This document shows positions 1 to 5,452 of a stretch of 5,452 nt of DNA, piece by piece. Within the stretch, counting starts at the first letter, position 1. Every line of letters starts with the position of its first letter. Source of the stretch: Bacteroidota bacterium (GTDB lineage Bacteria > Bacteroidota > Bacteroidia > Chitinophagales > Chitinophagaceae); NCBI GenBank assembly GCA_023391015.1, contig JAEWBT010000008.1, forward strand, positions 1-5,452, read 5' to 3'. A program made the translations under genes and the position numbers. The notes beneath the pieces are model-generated. The model was not told the origin of the DNA. It saw only the letters and a program-made list of their open reading frames with translations, and ran no database searches.

Positions 1-1382
1 GCTACATACTGACCGTAAGCAGAGGCCAGAAACCACATCCCCATCATGAAGCCTTGCAGCTTGTGGGGTGCCAGCTTGGTCATCAGCGAAAGGCCAATCG
101 GCGAAAGGGCCAGCTCGCCGAAGGTGAGCACGAAATAGGCAAACGTAAAGATGTTGAGCGAGGCAATGCCGTTGACGGCCGTGAATTTTCCGGAAAAGAA
201 CAGGTAATAACCGGCTCCCAAGAGCAAAAAGGCAATGCCGAATTTGATAATGCTGTTGGGCTCCAGTTTGCGTTTGTTGAGGCCCAGCCACAGCAAGCCC
301 ACGAGCGGCGCGAAGATGATGACGAACAGCGAGTTGGCTGAGTTATTCACCATGTTCGGGTCAATGGGCATGCCCAGCAAATCTTTGTTCAGGTGCTCTG
401 CGGCATAGAGGCTGAGGGAGCCGCCCGCCTGTTCAAAAATGGCCCAGAAAACAATGGAGAAAATGATAAACACCAGCGCCGCCACCAGCTTTCCGTTCTC
501 CGCTTTGCTCAGCTTGGTCATCTCATAAATGAGGTAGGCGATGCTGAACGGACCGATGATTTTCATGAAAATATCGGTGTAGTGGGTGTTGGAAACCATG
601 GTGATAATCACCGGCACAATCAACAACGAACCGCCATACACCGCCCATTCAAACCAGCGCTTGTTCCGGAAACGGGCGTAATCAATCGGCGGACGACCGA
701 TCGGACCGAGATTTTTCCGGGAAAGGACAAAGGTGATGAGGCTGATGGTCATCACCACGGCCACCAGGCCAAAGGCCACATTCCAGCGGCTGGCTTCCGG
801 AATGGTTCCACCCAGAATTTCGCCCTTGCCCACCCCAATCATCAGGATGCCGCCAAGAAAAGCGCCGATGTTAATGCCGGAGTAGAAAAGCGAAAAACCA
901 GCGTCGCGCCGTGGGTCGTTTGGGCCATAGAGCTGCCCTACCATAGAGGAGATATTGGGTTTAAAAAACCCGGTGCCGATAATGAGAAAGGCAATGCCGG
1001 TGAAAAAGAAGCCGTGTGGATCAAAAGCGAGAATAAGGCTGCCGGCAATCATGAGCAAGCCGCCCCAGAAAAGGGATTTCTGAAAGCCGAGAATCTTATC
1101 GGCAAACATGCCACCGATAAACGTAAAGGCATATACCCAGGCCTGTGTGGCACCGTATTGCAGGTTGGCCGTGCCTTTCACCATGCCCAGCTGATACACC
1201 ATAAAAAAGGTAAGCATCCCGCGCATCCCGTAAAAACAGAAACGTTCCCACATCTCCGAAAAGAACAAGGCCCATAACTGCTTGGGGTATTTTCCGGAAA
1301 AAGACTGGATGTTTTGCAGCTGCGCCTCTTGCTCGGCAAGGGCGGCGGGATCGGTGTACTGAACGTCGGCGGGGTTGGACAT
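1..1382 (-). CDS. POT/PTR-family proton-dependent oligopeptide transporter (partial, C-terminus off the left edge)
   Basis: An inner-membrane MFS transporter expected to import di- and tripeptides with protons. The reading frame is open from ATG at 1382 to the window edge: 460 codons, with the last transmembrane segments and stop missing. POT hallmarks are in order. The ExxER proton-coupling motif is at residues 43-47 (SEMWERFCFYG). The first PTR2 signature is near 90-102 (GGMFADKILGFQK). The TM4 lysine is K141 within GFFKPNIS. The second PTR2 signature is at 166-175 (FYSGINIGAF). The TM7 FWxxxEQ motif is at 312-318, with E317. All are intact, so the protein looks functional. The start is the only ATG before an in-frame stop at 1433-1431, and it leaves a roughly 35-residue hydrophilic tail before TM1, common in Bacteroidota members. 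The gene diverges from the polysaccharide operon, and no functional link is evident. The family is certain; the substrate (peptides, possibly other small molecules) is inferred from the family. Confidence 0.95.
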   Translation of the reverse strand, partial: MSNPADVQYTDPAALAEQEAQLQNIQSFSGKYPKQLWALFFSEMWERFCFYGMRGMLTFFMVYQLGMVKGTANLQYGATQAWVYAFTFIGGMFADKILGFQKSLFWGGLLMIAGSLILAFDPHGFFFTGIAFLIIGTGFFKPNISSMVGQLYGPNDPRRDAGFSLFYSGINIGAFLGGILMIGVGKGEILGGTIPEASRWNVAFGLVAVVMTISLITFVLSRKNLGPIGRPPIDYARFRNKRWFEWAVYGGSLLIVPVIITMVSNTHYTDIFMKIIGPFSIAYLIYEMTKLSKAENGKLVAALVFIIFSIVFWAIFEQAGGSLSLYAAEHLNKDLLGMPIDPNMVNNSANSLFVIIFAPLVGLLWLGLNKRKLEPNSIIKFGIAFLLLGAGYYLFFSGKFTAVNGIASLNIFTFAYFVLTFGELALSPIGLSLMTKLAPHKLQGFMMGMWFLASAYGQYV

Positions 1383-1462
1383 AAGCGAAATAAAGGCAAA
1401 AAAGATACGCAAGCCAAAGGGTTTGCAGCTTTAAATGTAAGAAATAGAACTGGCCGACAGCA

Positions 1463-1480
1463 GATAGCATATATGTTAGC
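1463..1480. promoter_or_regulatory. Imperfect 18-bp palindrome, possible operator
   Basis: GATAGCATA followed by TATGTTAGC: 7 of 9 positions are complementary around a centre between 1471 and 1472, with a perfect CATATATG core. It lies about 34 bp upstream of the TTTG element of the operon promoter and 80 bp upstream of the transporter start, where a dimeric regulator could act on either gene. AT-rich palindromes of this size arise by chance, so this is only a candidate. Confidence 0.2.
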
Positions 1481-1513
1481 ACATCCAAGCCTTCATATAT
1501 TCACCCACGCACA

Positions 1514-1545
1514 TTTGAATTCACAGGAAAATACTATTATGTTTG
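1514..1545 (+). promoter_or_regulatory. Bacteroidota-type promoter of the polysaccharide operon
   Basis: TTTG at 1514-1517 serves as the -33 element. It is followed after 20 bp by TATGTTTG at 1538-1545, a perfect match to the TAnnTTTG -7 element used by the Bacteroidota primary sigma factor. Spacing is within the usual range. Transcription would start near 1550 and give a leader of about 55-60 nt before the ATG at 1609. This supports expression of the three downstream genes from a housekeeping-type promoter. The match is read directly; activity is inferred. Confidence 0.7.
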
Positions 1546-1608
1546 CGGGCTTTTTAAGGTTTTGGCAAAAAAGGAAAGGCAACCGGATAATTGATAAACG
1601 CACATTAC

Positions 1609-3135
1609 ATGCACATTTTCCCCGAAATTTTTCGCCTGAGGAGCGCTGCTCTTCGTCGAAAAGTTTTAGGAGTAGTTACTATAACCCTGGCAGCGGTTGT
1701 TGCGCATGCCCAAGCTCCTTACGCTGGCGATCCGTATCTGGAGGTGTTGAAGACGGCCCAGGCAGAGCAAAAGAAAGGAAATATTCCGGCGGCCTACAAA
1801 GCCTTGCGCCAATACATGGTTCCCCGCGACCCGCAAAGCATTCCGGCAGAAATGACCTGGTATGCTGCCCAACTGGCCTACCTGGCCCAAGACCCCGAGA
1901 TCGCTACTAAATACTATGAAAGAGCTTACGAGAGGTTGAATAAGGACGAAGTCTTTGTGGGCGACTATGGTAGTTTTCTGATGAACCAGCGGCAGTATAA
2001 AAGAGCTGTCGAAATCTTAAAGCCGCAGCAGCAAAGTACGCTGAACCGGTTTTATCTGGCTAAAAGTTATTACTGGCAGGGCAATTACCTTAAGGCACAA
2101 GCCATTACCAAAAAGTTTTCTCCGGAAGAGCGCCAGTATGATTATATCAAGGCTTTTCTGCTGGAACTGGACCTGGCGAAAAGCACCCGGTTGGAAGCCG
2201 ACCTGAATTATCACACCGACGATCAGCCTTTGCAGTACACGCAGGAAACCTTTCGGGTGGCTAAGAAATTCAACAATTTCCTAGAGCCGCTGGCAGAAGT
2301 GAGTCTGAGCCAGTTCCGGAGCGATACCAGCACTTCAAATGCATCGGTAATACGGCTGGGCAACCGTTTTCGCATCAACCCGATTCGAACCGACCTCACG
2401 GTCCGGTTGGGCAGCTTTGGATTGCAACAATCTTCTGATTTTCTATACCAAGTGCAACTGCGAACGCAGGTTTCCAAAAAGTTTTCGCTGGAGGCTGCGC
2501 TTGGCAAAGAACCTTATCTCTACACCACTGCCAGCGCGCAATCGCTGCTGACCTACGACGACAAATCCGTTGCGCTCAATTTAGAAAGCCGTCGGCTTTT
2601 GGGACGGTTTCAATACAGCAACAATCACTTCAGCGATAATAATATCAACAATACCAGTTTGTGGCTTCTGGTGCCGGTATTGAACAAGAAAGCCGTTAAA
2701 ATCCGGATCGGTTATGCTTTTCAGCGCAGCGATGCCGACAGTTCCCGGTATGTTCCGAAAACCTACCCGTCCGGTCTGGAGCAAAACATTGTAGGGGTCT
2801 ATAACCCTTATTTTACACCAGCCAACCAGCAGATTCACAGTGCTTTACTGCAAGTTTTGGCGTCTCCTACGCCCCGTATTAGCGCTTCGGTTACCGCCTC
2901 TTTACCGCTCTCGGCCCAAATTGACAATCCATATCTGTATAACTTTTACGACGCTGCCGGCAGCATGGTCGTAAAGCGCGGTTTTGAACGAACCGCTTAC
3001 CATCCGGTGGAAATCAAGGTTTCGGCCGGTTATAAAATTTCCGATTACGTGCGGCTGGCGGCAGGCTACCAATTTGCAAATTTATTTTTCTATAAAGGCC
3101 ATTTGCTGAACTTTTCTACCAGCATTTCTTTTTAA
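1609..3135 (+). CDS. TPR plus outer-membrane beta-barrel protein, putative exopolysaccharide export porin (BcsC-like, compact)
   Basis: Proposed to guide a newly made polysaccharide through the periplasm and across the outer membrane. The 508-aa product has a clear Sec signal peptide: basic residues at 9-18 (RRK at 16-18), a hydrophobic core at about 19-32, and a likely cut after AHA (34) or AQA (36). Residues about 40-190 are helical with TPR-like spacing, roughly three to four repeats (for example around 77-112 and 140-170). From about 192 to the end the sequence alternates polar and hydrophobic residues like barrel strands and ends in phenylalanine (SISF), typical of outer-membrane proteins. 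A YNPYFTP segment at 398-404 recalls the YFSPQ-type motif of BcsC barrels. BcsC is about 1,150 aa with many more TPRs, so this is a shortened version. A TTG at 1591 is in frame, but ATG at 1609 gives a proper signal peptide. It is the first gene of the operon, 6 bp before the synthase. The architecture is fairly secure; the export role is inferred from the neighbours. Confidence 0.75.
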   Translation: MHIFPEIFRLRSAALRRKVLGVVTITLAAVVAHAQAPYAGDPYLEVLKTAQAEQKKGNIPAAYKALRQYMVPRDPQSIPAEMTWYAAQLAYLAQDPEIATKYYERAYERLNKDEVFVGDYGSFLMNQRQYKRAVEILKPQQQSTLNRFYLAKSYYWQGNYLKAQAITKKFSPEERQYDYIKAFLLELDLAKSTRLEADLNYHTDDQPLQYTQETFRVAKKFNNFLEPLAEVSLSQFRSDTSTSNASVIRLGNRFRINPIRTDLTVRLGSFGLQQSSDFLYQVQLRTQVSKKFSLEAALGKEPYLYTTASAQSLLTYDDKSVALNLESRRLLGRFQYSNNHFSDNNINNTSLWLLVPVLNKKAVKIRIGYAFQRSDADSSRYVPKTYPSGLEQNIVGVYNPYFTPANQQIHSALLQVLASPTPRISASVTASLPLSAQIDNPYLYNFYDAAGSMVVKRGFERTAYHPVEIKVSAGYKISDYVRLAAGYQFANLFFYKGHLLNFSTSISF

Positions 3136-3141
3136 ACGCCC

Positions 3142-4737
3142 ATGCGACCCGGCTCTAAAAAGTACCGTTCTATGTTTGCCTTTTCGCAGGCAAAAAAAGT
3201 GAAGCGTAGCGATAAGTTGGTGTTGCTCACGCTTTCGGTTGCCGGCTTTTTAAGTATCCTTCGTTTTGGCGATTGGTGGTTCCGGCCCGAACACATCGGC
3301 GAATTCTGGCCTTATGTCATCCTGAGTCTTTTCTTTTGGTATGGCATTCTGCGGTTGATTTTGATTTGGATTAACTATCTGAAAGTCAAAAAGGTGGATA
3401 CGCCGAAGCCGGAACCGGGGTTAAGCGTAGCCATCTTTACCACCAGCAGCCCCGGCGAGCCGGTAGAGATGTTTGAAAAAACGCTGGCAGCCTGCGCCCG
3501 CATTGATTATCCGCACACCACTTACCTGCTGGACGATACCCGCGACCCGGCTTTCCGGGCCTGCGCCGAGCGGCATGGCGCAGTGTGGCTGGAGCTGGTG
3601 GGCATTCCGGGCGCAAAAGCCGGAAAAATCAATGCCGCGCTTCAGAAGACGACCGAAGATTTTATCCTGGTCCTCGACCCCGACCACATTCCCTTTCCGT
3701 ATTTTTTTGATCACACGCTGGGCTTTTTTAAAGACCCCCAAACCGGGTTTGTGCAGGTCACGCAGGCCTACTACAATCAATATCGTTCGTTTACGGCGCG
3801 GGGCGCAGCAGAACAGACCTATACGTTTTATGGGCCTACGCAGATGGGGCTATTCGGTGTGGGCGGCGCAGTCGCTATTGGGGCCAACTGCACGTTTCGG
3901 CGGGCAGCATTGGAAAGTATTGGTGGGCACGGCATTGGACTAGCGGAAGACCTGATTACGTCTATCCGGATTCATGCGCAAGGCTGGAAGTCGGTGTATA
4001 ATCCGGTGGTGGTGAGCCGCGGGCTGGTTCCGGAAGATTTCGGCAGCTTTTGCAAGCAGCAGTTAAAGTGGAGTCGTGGATTGTTCGAGGTGCTTTTCGC
4101 CGAAGTGCCCCGCTTATTCAAAAACCTCACCGGCTGGCAACGGCTTTCTTATCTGGGCATCACGACCTACTATCTGGTAGGCGCTACGGCGTTTTATTTC
4201 ACATTGATTCCGTTTTTATTTTTCCTGACTCAGCTTAATGCTGCACGGATGGACTTCACGGAATTTTTGCTTTACGGGCTGCCTATTGTGGTGATCGCAG
4301 TGGCCATCTATCTGTATGTCCAGAAATGGCTGGGCCACCGGAAAACCGAACGCGGCCTGCACTGGCGGGGCATGATCCTGAAATATGCCTGCTGGCCGGT
4401 GTTTTTGCTGGGCTTTTTACTGGGCGTTGTGAATGCCGACATTCCCTATATCCCAACGGCCAAACGGGCTGTAAAAGGCTACTTTACGCCTTTCGCCCGT
4501 CCCCTAGTAGTTCATGTTATCTTTTTTGTAATTACCTTGGGGATTCTTTTTTACTATCGCCGGTTTGTAGCCAGCGAAACCTACCTGCTTGCCACCCGCC
4601 AGATTGTGTGGGCCATGCTGGGCTTTGCAACCCTTTCCCTCACCATGAGCATCGGCGGCATCTACGCAGCCATGTCTTCCAACAACATCAGCACCGAAGA
4701 CGCCTGGGATTCTGTTGATGTCACTCAAATCAAATAG
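3142..4737 (+). CDS. Family 2 glycosyltransferase, cellulose synthase/NodC-type processive polysaccharide synthase
   Basis: Inner-membrane enzyme expected to polymerise a beta-linked glycan from a nucleotide sugar and extrude it through its own membrane channel. The 531-aa protein has two N-terminal membrane helices (about 26-41 and 57-79), a cytosolic GT-A domain (about 90-330), and about five C-terminal helices (about 341-365, 376-393, 414-430, 455-472, 487-510). The processive GT2 motifs are in order: DD at 131-132 (LLDDTRD), DxD at 179-181 (DPDH), the catalytic-base TED equivalent as AED at 268-270, and QxxRW as QQLKW at 306-310, with lysine replacing arginine. YIPTAK at 436-441 sits where BcsA has its FxVTxK gating loop. 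No PilZ c-di-GMP domain follows, and the protein is much shorter than BcsA. The gene starts 6 bp after the porin gene and ends 7 bp before the hydrolase gene. A second methionine at residue 11 is an alternative start. The family is certain; the sugar and linkage are unknown. Confidence 0.92.
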   Translation: MRPGSKKYRSMFAFSQAKKVKRSDKLVLLTLSVAGFLSILRFGDWWFRPEHIGEFWPYVILSLFFWYGILRLILIWINYLKVKKVDTPKPEPGLSVAIFTTSSPGEPVEMFEKTLAACARIDYPHTTYLLDDTRDPAFRACAERHGAVWLELVGIPGAKAGKINAALQKTTEDFILVLDPDHIPFPYFFDHTLGFFKDPQTGFVQVTQAYYNQYRSFTARGAAEQTYTFYGPTQMGLFGVGGAVAIGANCTFRRAALESIGGHGIGLAEDLITSIRIHAQGWKSVYNPVVVSRGLVPEDFGSFCKQQLKWSRGLFEVLFAEVPRLFKNLTGWQRLSYLGITTYYLVGATAFYFTLIPFLFFLTQLNAARMDFTEFLLYGLPIVVIAVAIYLYVQKWLGHRKTERGLHWRGMILKYACWPVFLLGFLLGVVNADIPYIPTAKRAVKGYFTPFARPLVVHVIFFVITLGILFYYRRFVASETYLLATRQIVWAMLGFATLSLTMSIGGIYAAMSSNNISTEDAWDSVDVTQIK

Positions 4738-4744
4738 TCTTTTT

Positions 4745-5452
4745 ATGACTAAAACAAAAATCATCCGGATTATCTACGTGGTAGTGGCTTTGGTTTTGGG
4801 CATGGGCGTGGTGTATGGCCTGAGCCGGGCCGGCAACGAAGCAAAAGGGCCAGTGGAAACCGTACTCAGCAAAGCCAGCGATGCCGTAGAAAGCATAGAA
4901 TCCAATATGATTCTGGAAAAAAGAACCGAAAAGCGAACGGATAAGCTTCAATGGTTGCAACCCTACAAGGCCAATAAGGCCAAGCTGATAGCAGCCGACA
5001 AAATCATTTTCGGCGCGTATGACAATAACGCTGTAGCCAACTTTCAACCCATCATCAATCTGGAAGACACCCTGCATACCACTCTTCCCGTGATTCATAT
5101 CTATACGGCCTGGGGCAACAAAAAAGACGGTGCTTTCCCGAAAGAAAAAGTACAGGCGATTGTGCAGTTAGGCTCCATCCCGTCGATTACATGGGAACCG
5201 TGGCTCAGCGCTTTCGACGGCACGGCGATGCCAGCCCTGCGGCCAGCTGCCGAGCGCGACAAAGAAGGGTTGAAAGACGTGGCCGCCGGTCTTTATGATG
5301 ATTACATCCGGCAGTGGGCTTTGCAGGCCCGGCAAATCAAAAGCCCCATTATCCTACGCTGGGCCCACGAGATGAACGACCCCTACCGCTATCCGTGGGG
5401 ACCGCAAAACAACAGCGCCGAAGACTTTAAAGCCGCCTATACCCATGTGCAC
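4745..5452 (+). CDS. Membrane-anchored glycoside hydrolase, GH26-like (partial, C-terminus off the right edge)
   Basis: Predicted periplasmic endo-beta-glycanase that would cut or edit the polymer made by the adjacent synthase. 236 codons are visible and the frame is open to the edge. Residues about 6-27 form one hydrophobic segment after a short basic start (KTKIIR), with no cysteine for lipidation, so an uncleaved inner-membrane anchor is likely. A charged Lys/Glu-rich linker (about 30-75) follows, then the start of a TIM-barrel domain (IIFGAYDN near 87-94). ITWEPW at 148-153 and RWAHEMNDPYRYPWG at 205-219 match GH26, which places the acid/base glutamate at E209 beside N211. The nucleophile glutamate should lie beyond the window. 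GH26 includes beta-mannanases, beta-1,3-xylanases and mixed-linkage beta-glucan hydrolases, so the substrate is open. ATG at 4745 follows the synthase stop by 7 bp without a clear Shine-Dalgarno. The family call is good; the role in synthesis is inferred from the operon. Confidence 0.85.
   Translation, partial: MTKTKIIRIIYVVVALVLGMGVVYGLSRAGNEAKGPVETVLSKASDAVESIESNMILEKRTEKRTDKLQWLQPYKANKAKLIAADKIIFGAYDNNAVANFQPIINLEDTLHTTLPVIHIYTAWGNKKDGAFPKEKVQAIVQLGSIPSITWEPWLSAFDGTAMPALRPAAERDKEGLKDVAAGLYDDYIRQWALQARQIKSPIILRWAHEMNDPYRYPWGPQNNSAEDFKAAYTHVH

Larger units (their letters stand above)
1383..1608. other. Divergent intergenic region
   Basis: A 226-bp AT-richer stretch separates the minus-strand transporter from the plus-strand three-gene run. 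It contains a good Bacteroidota-type promoter for the plus strand and an imperfect palindrome at 1463-1480. On the minus strand, TACATTTA (1439 down to 1432) matches TAnnTTTG at all but the last position and would give a leader of about 40 nt for the transporter, but it has no TTG at the right distance, so the transporter promoter is unresolved. No RNA gene, repeat array or credible small ORF was seen. Confidence 0.7.

Noticed and set aside
54..1277. Plus-strand open frames (95 and 294 codons) across the transporter region
   Set aside because: They are antisense to the transporter, give compositionally odd His/Lys/Glu-rich products with no recognisable domain, and the opposite strand encodes a textbook POT protein.
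1432..1439. TACATTTA on the minus strand as the -7 element of the transporter promoter
   Set aside because: It lacks the final G of TAnnTTTG and has no TTG at the expected distance upstream, so it is not listed as a promoter of its own.
1550..1573. Possible hairpin in the operon leader (CTTTTT pairing with AAAAAG)
   Set aside because: Six pairs, five of them A-T, around a 12-nt loop are too weak to call a terminator or regulatory structure.
1314..1910. 198-codon plus-strand frame spanning the intergenic region
   Set aside because: It runs antisense over the transporter start, through the operon promoter (its internal ATG at 1539 lies inside the -7 element) and into the porin gene in another frame; no domain is seen.
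3473..3943. 156-codon plus-strand frame inside the synthase gene
   Set aside because: It overlaps the catalytic domain of the GT2 in another frame, and its Arg/Pro-rich product is typical of a shadow frame.
4730..5098. 122-codon minus-strand frame opposite the start of the GH26-like gene
   Set aside because: The plus strand carries clear GH26 motifs in the continuing frame; the antisense product has no recognisable features.
1..5452. CRISPR array, insertion sequence, tRNA or rRNA
   Set aside because: No regularly spaced repeats, transposase-like frames, terminal inverted repeats or structured RNA sequences were seen when reading both strands.

Overview
The window looks like chromosomal DNA from a Bacteroidota bacterium. 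The upstream region carries a match to the Bacteroidota promoter (TTTG, then TAnnTTTG). None of the three plus-strand genes has a clear Shine-Dalgarno sequence, and the encoded proteins have a Bacteroidota flavour. The lineage is inferred from these signs; no marker gene is present.

Layout. Positions 1-1382 (minus strand) hold the first 460 codons of a proton-coupled oligopeptide transporter of the POT/PTR family, cut by the left edge. A 226-bp divergent intergenic region (1383-1608) carries a well-formed promoter for the plus strand. It is followed by a tightly spaced plus-strand run of three genes with gaps of only 6 and 7 bp: (1) a 508-aa secreted protein with a TPR-like N-terminal half and an apparent outer-membrane beta-barrel C-terminal half; (2) a 531-aa polytopic family 2 glycosyltransferase of the cellulose synthase/NodC type; (3) a membrane-anchored glycoside hydrolase that looks like family GH26, cut by the right edge after 236 codons.

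How they work together (inference). The three genes look like a compact exopolysaccharide synthesis and export unit. The GT2 would polymerise a beta-linked glycan from a nucleotide sugar and pass it through the inner membrane. The GH26-like enzyme, anchored to the inner membrane and facing the periplasm, would trim or edit the chain. The TPR/barrel protein would carry it through the periplasm and out of the outer membrane. The logic parallels bacterial cellulose systems (BcsA, the hydrolase BcsZ, BcsC), but the porin is about half the usual size, the synthase has no recognisable PilZ domain, no BcsB-like gene is visible, and the hydrolase is GH26-like rather than GH8. The polymer cannot be identified from this sequence. 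The peptide transporter is probably an unrelated neighbour.
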